Origin: Fimousia sp045616445
GTDB lineage: Bacteria; Bacillota; Clostridia; Lachnospirales; Lachnospiraceae
Assembly (NCBI GenBank): GCA_045616445.1
Contig: JAZLGR010000018.1
Location: 124,001-188,000 of the forward strand
Direction: 5' to 3'
DNA length: 64,000 nt
Shown: positions 1-8,121 of the stretch, one piece after another
Position numbering within the stretch: position 1 is the stretch's first letter
Layout of the letters: each line of letters begins with the position of its first letter
Translations under genes and position numbers: made by a program
Notes under the pieces: model-generated
Seen by the model: only the letters and a program-made list of their open reading frames with translations
Database searches by the model: none
What the model was told of the DNA's origin: nothing

Positions 1-869
1 TTCGTCCTAACACAGGATTAATCGTATCCGTTGGTTCTGGTACACTTAACGACACAGCAAAATATGTATCTGCAAGAACAGGTATTCCATATATTATCGT
101 TTGTACAGCTCCATCTATGGATGGTTATTTAGCAGACGGCGCTCCACTGATCAAAGCAGGAAGAAAGATTTCCTTCGTAGCAACTCTTCCATACGCAGTA
201 GTTGGCGATACAGACATCATGAAGGAAGCTCCAATGCACTTAATCCACGCTGGTTTCGGTGACTGCTTAGGTAAATTAACAGCACTTGCTGACTGGTACC
301 TTGCAAGAGAAATCGCTGGTGACAAATGTTGTGAAACATGCGTAACTTTAGTTCAGAGAGCATTAGACAAATTAATCGCAAATGTGGAAGGTATTGCAAA
401 ACGTGAAGACGAAGCAATCCTTGCATTGATCGAAGCATTAAACTTAACAGGTGTAACAATGGCATTAGTTGGTATCTCCAGACCAGCTTCCGGCGCAGAA
501 CATATGCTCAGCCACTTCTGGGAAATGGACTTCATCGCTAGAAACAAATTCCCAGAATTACACGGTATCAAAGTAGGTATCGCTACACCAATCATCGCTG
601 AAATCTTCGAAATCATGAAAGACGATATTCCTGATTGCGCTATGGAACTTGCTCCAACAAAAGAAGAATGTATCGAACTTCTTACAAAGGTTGGCGCTCC
701 TGTACTTCCAACAGACATCGGTATCGAAAGAGACTTATTCTACAACAGTATCATTGGTGGATACACAGTAAGAAATCGTTACTCCATCTTACAGCTTGCT
801 GTAGACAAAGGACGTATCGAAGAAATCGCTCAGACATTAACAGACAGAATTTACGGACCAGAAGCTTAA
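1..869 (+). CDS. sn-glycerol-1-phosphate dehydrogenase (AraM/EgsA family), 5' truncated
   Basis: The reading frame is open from base 3 at the window edge, so the N-terminus is missing. The enzyme family reduces dihydroxyacetone phosphate to glycerol-1-phosphate with NAD(P)H. Visible family marks are the nucleotide-binding GSGTLNDTAKY segment just inside the window, TAPSMDGY, and the probable metal ligands: the Asp of GFGDCLGK, the His of EHMLSH and the His of LHGIKVGI. In bacteria the product may feed archaea-like lipids or the enzyme may act on other polyol phosphates; the sequence does not decide. An RpiB-like isomerase follows 73 bases downstream on the same strand, which suggests a sugar or polyol phosphate operon. 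Family call is firm, substrate is not. Confidence 0.88.
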   Translation, partial: RPNTGLIVSVGSGTLNDTAKYVSARTGIPYIIVCTAPSMDGYLADGAPLIKAGRKISFVATLPYAVVGDTDIMKEAPMHLIHAGFGDCLGKLTALADWYLAREIAGDKCCETCVTLVQRALDKLIANVEGIAKREDEAILALIEALNLTGVTMALVGISRPASGAEHMLSHFWEMDFIARNKFPELHGIKVGIATPIIAEIFEIMKDDIPDCAMELAPTKEECIELLTKVGAPVLPTDIGIERDLFYNSIIGGYTVRNRYSILQLAVDKGRIEEIAQTLTDRIYGPEA

Positions 870-942
870 TATAGAGGATTTGGTTCATAAAGAGATAAAT
901 AACCTAAACTAAACAATCAAACATTTCAGGAGGACGACTATT

Positions 943-1377
943 ATGAAAATCGCATTTGGATGTGACCCTAACGCAACAGAATATAAAATGATCTTAATGG
1001 AAACAGTAAAAGGTCTTGGACACGAAGTAGTAGATTACGGCAGTGACGATCCAATCTACGCTAATACAGCAATCAAAGTAGCTGAAGAAGTAGCTGCTGG
1101 CGTTTGCGACAGAGGTATCGTTGTTTGTGGTACAGGTATCGGTGTATCCATCGCAGCTAACAAAGTAAAAGGCGCTTACGCTGCATGTGTACATGACATC
1201 TACCAGGCTCAGAGAGCTGAATTATCCAACCACGCTAACATCATCACAATGGGTTCCCAGGTACTTGGTATCGAAGTTGCTAAGATGATGGTTAAAGAAT
1301 ACTTAAGCTGCACATTCGATCCTAACGGAAGATCTGGCGCTAAGGTACAGGCTATTGTAGATTACGAAAACAAATAA
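943..1377 (+). CDS. RpiB/LacAB-family sugar-phosphate isomerase
   Basis: A 144-residue protein of normal RpiB length, with AGGAGG upstream of the ATG. The family isomerises aldose and ketose phosphates. The catalytic Cys loop VVCGTGIGVSIAANK and the later ELSNHANI histidine are present. The N-terminal substrate loop reads FGCDPNATEYK where E. coli RpiB has FGCDH and most relatives have a DHAG-like motif, so the usual His is replaced by Pro. That change makes a substrate other than ribose-5-phosphate plausible, such as a tetrose or other pentose phosphate; this is inference. It lies just after the glycerol-1-phosphate dehydrogenase and before a long palindromic stretch that contains a terminator-like core. 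Confidence 0.85.
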   Translation: MKIAFGCDPNATEYKMILMETVKGLGHEVVDYGSDDPIYANTAIKVAEEVAAGVCDRGIVVCGTGIGVSIAANKVKGAYAACVHDIYQAQRAELSNHANIITMGSQVLGIEVAKMMVKEYLSCTFDPNGRSGAKVQAIVDYENK

Positions 1378-1672
1378 TTGAATTGATTTGAATGAGCATG
1401 GATTCTGGTGGCATAGTCATCCGGAATCACAAGCAAAATTTAAAAGAGAAAGAGGCTCTTTGCTGATTAAACATATTTTTTGAAGCATGAACGTCTATCA
1501 AAAACGTCCGCTGTTTGTGGATTCAACAGAATCCGCATCCATCGGACGTTTTTTTCTATCCATTCATTGCTCAAAAAACATGTTGCATCAGAGCCACTTT
1601 CTCTTGATTTTGCTTGTATGATTCCCTACGACTACGCCACCAGAATCCATGATATTCAAAAATTCATTGCGT
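1378..1672. repeat. Long imperfect inverted repeat 1, with terminator-like core
   Basis: The stretch from about 1398 to 1494, starting ATGGATTCTGGTGG, is matched on the opposite strand by about 1559-1650, ending CCACCAGAATCCAT. Most bases align through shared blocks such as AGCAAAAT, GAGAAAG and CATGTTTTTTGA, with small indels. Weaker pairing extends out to about 1378 and 1672. The centre (1501-1554) is a smaller hairpin, ACGTCCG...CGGACGT followed by seven Ts, capped by GGATTC-AACA-GAATCC. The whole can fold as a roughly 250-base hairpin just after the isomerase stop. It may be an extended terminator or a non-autonomous element; no target duplication is seen. Confidence 0.85.
1501..1556. terminator. 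Terminator hairpin at the core of inverted repeat 1
   Basis: Stem AAACGTCCG/CGGACGTTT with an inner GGATTC-AACA-GAATCC hairpin, followed by a T-run on the plus strand and with A residues on the left for the reverse direction. It would end transcription of the isomerase gene. Confidence 0.7.
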
Positions 1673-1764
1673 CCATCCTCCGGAAATCTCCTGGCAGCAG
1701 CGCTGCCTCGAATTAATATATTCCACAAGTTGGGGCGCAGCCCCCACAACGCCAACCACTACAA
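1672..1764. other. Short palindrome-rich spacer between the two long inverted repeats
   Basis: About 90 bases with two further small palindromes: GGCAGC-AGC-GCTGCC near 1693 and a GC-rich GTTGGGG...CCCCCACAAC hairpin near 1730. No coding potential or promoter is recognised. Confidence 0.5.
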
Positions 1765-2021
1765 GACTGCCTGAGGGGAATATTTGAAAAAAACAATAGT
1801 AAGACTTGGACAGATGGTTTGTTTGGTGTGAATTGTCTTTTTCCTAATGAACATAACAAAAAGAAAAGCCCGTCAGCTGCAGACATTGTCATGTCTGTAG
1901 ATGACGAGCTTTTTTTGTTGTGTTCAGCTATTAAAAAGACAATTTGGAATTGGCAAAAACAAACCGCTGTCCTTTAGTCTTACATTGTTTTTTGATTATT
2001 CCCGACAGGCAGTCTAGTAGT
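1757..2021. repeat. Long imperfect inverted repeat 2, abutting the yihY stop codon
   Basis: The arm from about 1765 (GACTGCCTG...) is mirrored by the arm ending at 2014 (...CAGGCAGTC). Long shared blocks include AAAAAACAAT, GTAAGAC, GGTTTGTTT, AATTGTCTTTTT and the pair GTCAGCTGCAGACA / TGTCTGTAGATGAC. The exact centre is CAGACAT-TGTC-ATGTCTG at about 1890. Arms of about 125 bases pair over most of their length. The right end touches the TAG stop of the minus-strand yihY (2014-2016). A CCCGTCAGC...GACGAGC stem flanked by A and T runs gives it a bidirectional terminator core. Its sequence is unrelated to repeat 1. Confidence 0.88.
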
Positions 2022-2838
2022 AATAAGCATTGTGGTAGAGGTGATAATTAATCTCTCCCCCCACAAACAGCAAGATCATACACAGATACAGCCACATCAG
2101 TGCCAGCAGCAAACCAGTCAGGTTGCCGTACATATTGAGGACTGTAGTGAAGTTGCCATAGTATAAAGAGAATACGAAGGAACATCCAATCCAGCCGGCT
2201 GCGGCGAATACGGAGCCAGGGATAACTTCACGGAATCGCATGCGCTGACTAGGCAGAAAGCGATAGATCAGCAGGAATAATACCACGAAGATGGTGAAGG
2301 AGATGATGACACGTCCGATGAAGAAGACGCGGTTCATACTCTTTAAAAATGGGAACCAGTAATATAAGTAGATCAGCATGGTGTTACCAAAGAGCAGTAA
2401 GATCATGGAAATCAGGAGTCCTGCTGCAAAGATGATCAGATATACACTGGATAATACACGCATGATCAGGAAGTTTCGGTCTTCGTCGATTTCGTATACG
2501 GAATTTAATCCACCGATCATGGCTGCTACCCCTTTGGATGCGGACCATAAGAGGGAAACTAAGTTGAAGGACAGAAATGCAGTTGACTGCTGTACGAATA
2601 CCATGTTGATGATAGAGACAACGAAGGAACTGTACTGGGCAGGCAGATATTCCTTGCAGGCTAACAGGATGTCGGCCTGATTGATCGGCAGAAATCGGGT
2701 CAGGTACAATATAAACATGATAAATGGGAAGGTTGCAAGCACCGTAAAGAATGCTGCCTGGGCTGCAAATGCGGTGATGTGATCCTGACGCATCTTCAGC
2801 GCAATGGCCTGTACGGCTGCAATGATCTGATTAATCAT
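2014..2838 (-). CDS. YihY/UPF0761 (BrkB-like) inner membrane protein
   Basis: About 274 residues with six hydrophobic segments, matching the YihY/virulence-factor-BrkB family once thought to be ribonuclease BN. Typical features are the N-terminal FAAQAAFFTVLATFPF segment and the terminal LLLALMWLYLCMILLFVGGEIN helix. Function in bacteria is unsettled; it is a predicted membrane protein. A longer frame reaches 2895, but the ATG at 2838 is preferred because AGAAGG lies just upstream of it, while the longer starts have none. It converges on the isomerase gene across the two long palindromes. Family call firm, role unknown. Confidence 0.85.
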   Translation of the reverse strand: MINQIIAAVQAIALKMRQDHITAFAAQAAFFTVLATFPFIMFILYLTRFLPINQADILLACKEYLPAQYSSFVVSIINMVFVQQSTAFLSFNLVSLLWSASKGVAAMIGGLNSVYEIDEDRNFLIMRVLSSVYLIIFAAGLLISMILLLFGNTMLIYLYYWFPFLKSMNRVFFIGRVIISFTIFVVLFLLIYRFLPSQRMRFREVIPGSVFAAAGWIGCSFVFSLYYGNFTTVLNMYGNLTGLLLALMWLYLCMILLFVGGEINYHLYHNAYYY

Positions 2839-2959
2839 AAAAATGCCTTCTTTCATTATTGAAAATTCATCGTTTCGTAGATGGATGATTGTCAAATTGT
2901 CAAACTATAGTATCTAAAATTTTATCATAAATGGGGTGAAATCACAAGAAAATCGAAGG

Positions 2960-2987
2960 TTGACAAGAAGTTAACTTATGTTATAGA
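2960..2987 (+). promoter_or_regulatory. Sigma-70-type promoter of the pheST leader
   Basis: TTGACA (2960-2965), 16-base spacer, TATAGA (2982-2987). It lies just ahead of the T-box leader and would start transcription near 2995. Confidence 0.75.
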
Positions 2988-2997
2988 ATGAATACTG

Positions 2998-3358
2998 TTA
3001 TGGATGCAGAAGGCAGCCATAATAAAGAAGAATAACCATGAAAGACTATGACGGTGCACAGTAGAGCATTTATTTTCATTCAGAGAGAAGGGGTCACTGG
3101 CTGAAAGCCCTTTTATGTTCAGATAACTGCTTGAATTTCACACTCGAGGTTGTATTCCTGAACTATCGATTTAGAATCAACGATCTAAGTAGGGAGTAAC
3201 GTATAAGCGCGTTAAGCTTAACTTAAGTGTCAGAAACATTTGACCCGGTTAGAAGCAATGAAGTGATTGGAATATCATGCACCAGGTGTCAGAGATTTCT
3301 GGAATTAGGGTGGTACCGCGATGACTTCGTCCCTTTTGTGGATGTGGTCTTTTTTTAT
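2998..3358 (+). promoter_or_regulatory. T-box riboswitch, phenylalanine-specific
   Basis: The leader carries the T-box sequence AGGGTGGTACCGCG at 3307-3320, whose UGGN bulge binds the acceptor end of uncharged tRNA. Stem I contains the AGTA and AGAGAG elements and a specifier loop GAATTTCACAC near 3135 in which TTC (Phe) is followed by A. Downstream, GACTTCGTCC pairs with GGATGTGGTC ahead of a seven-T run (3322-3357), forming the competing terminator. Uncharged tRNA-Phe should favour readthrough into pheST. The specifier and the target genes agree. Confidence 0.93.
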
Positions 3359-3388
3359 TTTAAAAACAAAGAAAGAAGGAGAATCTTT

Positions 3389-4426
3389 ATGAAAGATAAA
3401 ATTAATGGCATTTTAGCTGAAGCAAAAGCAAAGATTTCCGATACTACAAGCGAAAGTCAGCTTCAGACAGTAAAGAATGCACTTGTTGGAAAACAGGGAA
3501 CATTAAGCCAGATGATGAAGGATATTCCTAAGTTAGACGTATCCCTTCGTCCTGAAATGGGTAAATTATTAAACCTTGCAAAAAAACAGGTTACAGAACT
3601 CGTTGATGAAAAGAGAATGGAATTAAAATTAAAGGCATCCGAAGTGTCTGCAGACTTTGACTGCTCCGTACCAGGTGTACTTCCAGCAGGCGGCGGTCTT
3701 CATCCAATCACACAGATGTGCTACGACTTAAATGATGCGTTCCGTTCCATGGGATTTGAGATCTTCGAAGAAGATGATATCACTTCCGAATATTACGGAT
3801 TTGACAACTTAAACTTCCCTCCAAACCATCCAGCAAGAGAAAGCATGGATACTTACTGGTTAGAAGGACATGATAACGGCCCAGCCAATGAAAAATTATG
3901 TCTTCGTCCACATTTAACAGGTGCTTCTGTTCGTTACATGCAGACACATAAACCACCTTACCGTTTTGTATATCCAGGACGTGTATACCGTAATGAAACA
4001 ACAGATGCACATCATGAAAGAGCATTCTTCCAGTATGAAGCATTAATCGTTGATAAAGACATCACATTTACATCCGGTAAAGTATTAATCAAGACAATCT
4101 TAAGCAAGGTATTTGGTACAGACGTGCCAGTACGTATGCGTTCCGGTTTCTTCCCATTCGTAGAACCAGGGTTCGAAATTGATATGGAATGCCAGGTTTG
4201 CGGTGGTAAAGGATGTAGTGTATGTAAGCATGTAGGCTGGATCGAAGTTATGCCAGGCGGATCCCCACATCCAAATGTACTTCGCGCAGCAGGCTTAGAC
4301 CCAGACGAATATACAGGTTTCTATGTAAATATCGGTCTTGACCGTTTAGTAATGATGCGCTACGGCGTAGATGACGTAAGACTGTTCCACAGCACTGATT
4401 TAAGATTCTTAAAACAGTTCAGATAA
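3389..4426 (+). CDS. pheS: Phenylalanine-tRNA ligase alpha subunit
   Basis: The catalytic subunit of the heterotetrameric enzyme that charges tRNA-Phe in the cytoplasm. It has 345 residues, a normal length. The N-terminal coiled coil (about 1-85) is followed by the class II core, with motif 2 (GRVYRNETTDAHHERAFFQYE) and motif 3 (GLDRLVMMRYGVDDVR). A Cys-rich insert, CQVCGGKGCSVCKHVGW, precedes motif 3; four Cys in this spacing occur in some PheS subgroups and could bind zinc. The frame is open upstream through the T-box, but the ATG at 3389 follows AGAAGGAGAAT and begins the family N-terminus. pheT follows 16 bases later. Confidence 0.97.
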   Translation: MKDKINGILAEAKAKISDTTSESQLQTVKNALVGKQGTLSQMMKDIPKLDVSLRPEMGKLLNLAKKQVTELVDEKRMELKLKASEVSADFDCSVPGVLPAGGGLHPITQMCYDLNDAFRSMGFEIFEEDDITSEYYGFDNLNFPPNHPARESMDTYWLEGHDNGPANEKLCLRPHLTGASVRYMQTHKPPYRFVYPGRVYRNETTDAHHERAFFQYEALIVDKDITFTSGKVLIKTILSKVFGTDVPVRMRSGFFPFVEPGFEIDMECQVCGGKGCSVCKHVGWIEVMPGGSPHPNVLRAAGLDPDEYTGFYVNIGLDRLVMMRYGVDDVRLFHSTDLRFLKQFR

Positions 4427-4442
4427 TAGGAGGTAACTGAAT

Positions 4443-6887
4443 ATGAAATTATCATTATCATGGATCAAAGATTTTGTTAACCTCCCAGAGGATACAGATC
4501 TTAAAAAATTAGCATATGACTTAACAATGGATACCGTAGAAGTTGAAGACGTTGAATTCATGGCAGAACGCTTCGACAAAATGGTAGTCGGTATCATCGA
4601 AGCAATTGAACCACATCCAAACGCTGACAAGCTCCGTGTCTGCAAAGTAGATATCGGTGACGGCGAAATCAAAGACATCGTTTGTGGTGGTATCAACTTA
4701 ACAGAAGGCATGCGTGTAGCAGTTTCCTGCCCGGGCGCTATGGTTAGATGGCATGGAGAAGGCGAACCAGTTGTAATCAAGAACTCCAAGCTTCGTGGCG
4801 TAGCTTCCTTCGGTATGATCTGTGCCTCCGATGAAATCGGTTTAGGCGACTTATTCCCAGCAAAGGAATTCGCTGAAATTCTTGACTTATCCGCATTTGA
4901 AGTACCAGCAGGTACACCAATTGCTGATGCACTTGATTTAAACGACGTATTACTTGAAATCGACAACAAGTCCATGACCAACAGACCAGACCTCTGGGGT
5001 CACTATGGTATCGCTCGTGAAATCGCTGCATTATACAACTTAGAATTAAAACCAATCAAACCATTCGTTCCAGAATGCGAATCTGATTTTAATGTAGAAA
5101 TTGAAGATCCAGACAGATGTCCACGATACATTGGTGTAGAGATGGACGGCGTATGCGTAAAACCAGCTCCATACAAAATGCAGAGCAGAATCTGGAGAGT
5201 TGGTATGCGTCCAATCAACGCTCTCGTTGATATCACAAACTACGTTATGTTAGCAACTGGTAACCCTACACACGCATTTGACGCGGATAATATCTCCGAT
5301 CATATCGTAGTTCGCCGTGCCAATGCAGACGAAAAGCTTCTTCTCTTAAATGACAAAGACCTTGCATTATGCGAAGACGACTTAGTAATCACTGACTCTG
5401 AAGGTGCAGTAGCACTTGCAGGTGTTATGGGTGGCGCAAAAGACTCTATCTTACCAAAGACAGAAAGAGTCATCTTAGAAGTAGCAAACTTCGAATCCAC
5501 AGGTATCAGAAGAACAGCACTTCGTTATGACAACCGTACAGAAGCTTCCTCCAGATATGAAAAGGCAGTAGATCCAGAACGTTGTGATCAGGCACTTGCT
5601 CTTTCCATGGAATACTTCAAAGAACTTTACCCAGAACTTAAGGTAACAGGCTTCTGCGACAAATATGTAAAGAAATTAGAACAGGCTCAGATCGATGTCA
5701 GCCTTACATGGCTTGAAAAGAGACTTGGTAAACACCTTACCAACGAACAGATCAAGGGCAAATTAGAGCTTCTTGGCTTCGAAATCGAAATCGATGGCGA
5801 CAACATGCATGTGACAGCTCCTACATGGAGATCCACAGGCGATATCTCCATCAAAGACGATATGATGGAAGAAGTAGCAAGAATGTATGGTTATGACAAC
5901 TTCGAAGCAACACCTTTCGTTACTTCCTTTGAAGGTGCCATCAACCAGAAAGATAAAGATTTAGTAAGAAACATCAAAGAATATCTTGCAGTTCGCTGTG
6001 GTATGCAGGAAGTTTACACATACCCATGGATGAAGGATGAATTTGTGAGTGCAGTCATGGCAAGCACAGACGGCATGCTTCGTTTATCCACTCCACCAGC
6101 GCCAAACATGAGCTACATCCGTTCTTCCTTACTTCCAAATCTCTGTGAAGCAGTTGTGAAGAATGAAAGATATTTCAACGATTTCGCAATCTTTGAAGAT
6201 GCACAGGTATTCTTCGACCGCAATTACACAGCAAAATACGATGAAAAAGAACTTCTTCCAGAACAGAAGAAACACATCGCAGGTGCATTTGCAAGCAGCG
6301 TGAAGAACATCACAGAGCTCTTCAGAGAAACAAAGGGTGTGCTTGAATTCATGTCCCGCTACACTCACATGGAAGCTTTCACCTTCGAAAAGGCTGAAAA
6401 ACCAGTTTGGGCAGATAATGTAGTATGGCTGAATATCTTAGTTGGTGGCGAAAAGATCGGTGATATGGGTCTTCTTGCTAAAAAACCATCCTTAGACTGC
6501 GGTGTCAAAAACCTTGCAGTAATGCTCTTTGAAATTGATGCGACAAAACTTGTTCCATTAAAATCCAGAACCAACAAGTTTGAACATCTTCCAGAATACC
6601 CAGAAAATGAATACGACATCTCCATGCTCTTTGACAATGATGCAACATGGGATGCAATTTACGATTCCATCATGGGCAAGAAAAAGGCAGCAGCAATCCT
6701 TAAGAATGCTTCCTTCGTAGATGAATACAGAGGCAAACAGATTCCAGCAGGTAAGAAATCTGTCACAATCAGACTTACCATCGGTTCTCCTGAAAAGACA
6801 TTAACATCCAAGGAAATCGAAAAGACAGCTGACAAAGTAATGAAGATTCTTCGCAAGAAGATGGGCGCTGAACTTAGAGCACAGTAA
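4443..6887 (+). CDS. pheT: Phenylalanine-tRNA ligase beta subunit
   Basis: The 814-residue partner of PheS. Domains run in the usual order: the EMAP-like tRNA-binding domain (about 40-150), the B3/B4 editing domain that removes mischarged tyrosine (about 200-380), the B5 domain (about 400-470), a catalytic-like core, and the C-terminal FDX-ACB anticodon-binding domain (about 720-814). The start follows AGGAGGTAACTGAAT. It is cotranscribed with pheS under T-box control and ends at a clear terminator. Confidence 0.97.
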   Translation: MKLSLSWIKDFVNLPEDTDLKKLAYDLTMDTVEVEDVEFMAERFDKMVVGIIEAIEPHPNADKLRVCKVDIGDGEIKDIVCGGINLTEGMRVAVSCPGAMVRWHGEGEPVVIKNSKLRGVASFGMICASDEIGLGDLFPAKEFAEILDLSAFEVPAGTPIADALDLNDVLLEIDNKSMTNRPDLWGHYGIAREIAALYNLELKPIKPFVPECESDFNVEIEDPDRCPRYIGVEMDGVCVKPAPYKMQSRIWRVGMRPINALVDITNYVMLATGNPTHAFDADNISDHIVVRRANADEKLLLLNDKDLALCEDDLVITDSEGAVALAGVMGGAKDSILPKTERVILEVANFESTGIRRTALRYDNRTEASSRYEKAVDPERCDQALALSMEYFKELYPELKVTGFCDKYVKKLEQAQIDVSLTWLEKRLGKHLTNEQIKGKLELLGFEIEIDGDNMHVTAPTWRSTGDISIKDDMMEEVARMYGYDNFEATPFVTSFEGAINQKDKDLVRNIKEYLAVRCGMQEVYTYPWMKDEFVSAVMASTDGMLRLSTPPAPNMSYIRSSLLPNLCEAVVKNERYFNDFAIFEDAQVFFDRNYTAKYDEKELLPEQKKHIAGAFASSVKNITELFRETKGVLEFMSRYTHMEAFTFEKAEKPVWADNVVWLNILVGGEKIGDMGLLAKKPSLDCGVKNLAVMLFEIDATKLVPLKSRTNKFEHLPEYPENEYDISMLFDNDATWDAIYDSIMGKKKAAAILKNASFVDEYRGKQIPAGKKSVTIRLTIGSPEKTLTSKEIEKTADKVMKILRKKMGAELRAQ

Positions 6888-6913
6888 ATGTCACTGCCAT
6901 ATGAGACAATCAA

Positions 6914-6944
6914 GGCTCCGATCCACAAGGTCGGAGTCTTTTTT
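6914..6944 (+). terminator. Rho-independent terminator of pheST
   Basis: GGCTCCGATC, a CACAAG loop, then GTCGGAGTC and six Ts, 27 bases after the pheT stop. Confidence 0.9.
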
Positions 6945-7051
6945 AGTTCAATCTTATACTGTTGAAAATGAAGGATGTTCGTTGTATAATTCATATATGA
7001 TGCAATTTCTGTCGAAAAATACCGATTTTTGACGGAAGAAAGAAGGAAAAC

Positions 7052-8119
7052 ATGAATTTACACGATTTTTATTATGATTTACCGGAAGAACTGATCGCCC
7101 AGGACCCACTTCTTGACAGATCATCTTCAAGGCTTCTGGTACTTGATAAAACCACCGGAGAGAGACATCATAAAATCTTTAAGGACGTGATCGATTACTT
7201 AAAACCAGGGGACTGTCTGGTTATTAATAATACGAGAGTACTGCCTGCAAGACTCATTGGTGCCAAGGAAGAAACCGGCGGAAAAGTTGAAGTATTACTA
7301 TTAAAGAGAAAGCAGGACAATGTCTGGGAGACACTGGTAAAGCCTGGCAAGAAGGCAAGACCGGGTGCCCGCATTGTTTTTGGAGATGGAATCTTAAAGG
7401 GTGAGGTTTTAGAAGTAGTCGAAGAAGGAAACCGCCTCATTAAATTCGAATATGAGGGAATCTTCGAGGAAGTGTTAGACCAGCTCGGCGAGATGCCCCT
7501 TCCACCATATATTACACATCAGTTAGAGGATAAGGAACGATACCAGACCGTCTATGCAAAGCATAATGGTTCCGCAGCAGCGCCAACGGCAGGGTTACAT
7601 TTTACCAAAGAGCTTCTGGATATCATCAGGGCAAAGGGCGTAAAGATCGCCAATGTCACCCTCCATGTCGGACTTGGTACCTTCCGTCCGGTGAAAGTGG
7701 AGAATATTTTAGATCATCATATGCATTCTGAGTTTTACCAGATCGAGGAAGAGGATGCAGCGATGATCAATGAGACGAAAAAGGCAGGAGGCAGAGTCAT
7801 CTCTGTTGGAACGACCAGTACCCGTACGCTTGAATCCGTTGCGGATGAAGCGGGTATGGTGAGAGCCTGCAGCGGCTGGACCCAGATTTTTATCTATCCA
7901 GGGTACCAGTTCAGATGCATCGATGCGCTGATTACAAACTTTCATTTGCCTGAGTCCACACTGGTCATGTTAGTATCTGCTTTGGCTGGCAGAGATCATG
8001 TGATGGAAGCTTACAAGGAAGCTGTAAAACAGCGATATCGATTCTTCAGTTTTGGAGATGCAATGCTGATTATGGATGGTATCGGCACCCAGACTGCAGA
8101 AACAGAAAGTGAGGATTGA
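7052..8119 (+). CDS. queA: tRNA preQ1(34) S-adenosylmethionine ribosyltransferase-isomerase
   Basis: QueA moves the ribosyl part of S-adenosylmethionine onto preQ1 at the wobble base of tRNA to make epoxyqueuosine. The 355-residue protein covers the full family, with the N-terminal FYYDLPEELIAQDPL signature, LVINNTRVLPARL, SAAAPTAGLHFT and the C-terminal FHLPESTLVMLVSALAG block. AGAAGG precedes the ATG. No tgt gene lies next to it here. The stop (TGA, 8117-8119) is three bases before the ATG of the RpiR regulator, so the two are probably cotranscribed. Confidence 0.96.
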   Translation: MNLHDFYYDLPEELIAQDPLLDRSSSRLLVLDKTTGERHHKIFKDVIDYLKPGDCLVINNTRVLPARLIGAKEETGGKVEVLLLKRKQDNVWETLVKPGKKARPGARIVFGDGILKGEVLEVVEEGNRLIKFEYEGIFEEVLDQLGEMPLPPYITHQLEDKERYQTVYAKHNGSAAAPTAGLHFTKELLDIIRAKGVKIANVTLHVGLGTFRPVKVENILDHHMHSEFYQIEEEDAAMINETKKAGGRVISVGTTSTRTLESVADEAGMVRACSGWTQIFIYPGYQFRCIDALITNFHLPESTLVMLVSALAGRDHVMEAYKEAVKQRYRFFSFGDAMLIMDGIGTQTAETESED

Positions 8120-8121
8120 TC

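Noticed and set aside
1480..1716. Open frame of 78 codons between the isomerase gene and yihY
   Set aside because: It runs through the centre and right arm of the first long palindrome, has no ribosome site and resembles no protein.
1378..2021. Retron or group II intron RNA in the palindromic gap
   Set aside because: No reverse transcriptase is found anywhere near, and the conserved RNA signatures of those elements are not seen.
3227..3388. N-terminal extension of pheS
   Set aside because: These codons are the T-box terminator region; the ATG at 3389 has a proper ribosome site and the family N-terminus.
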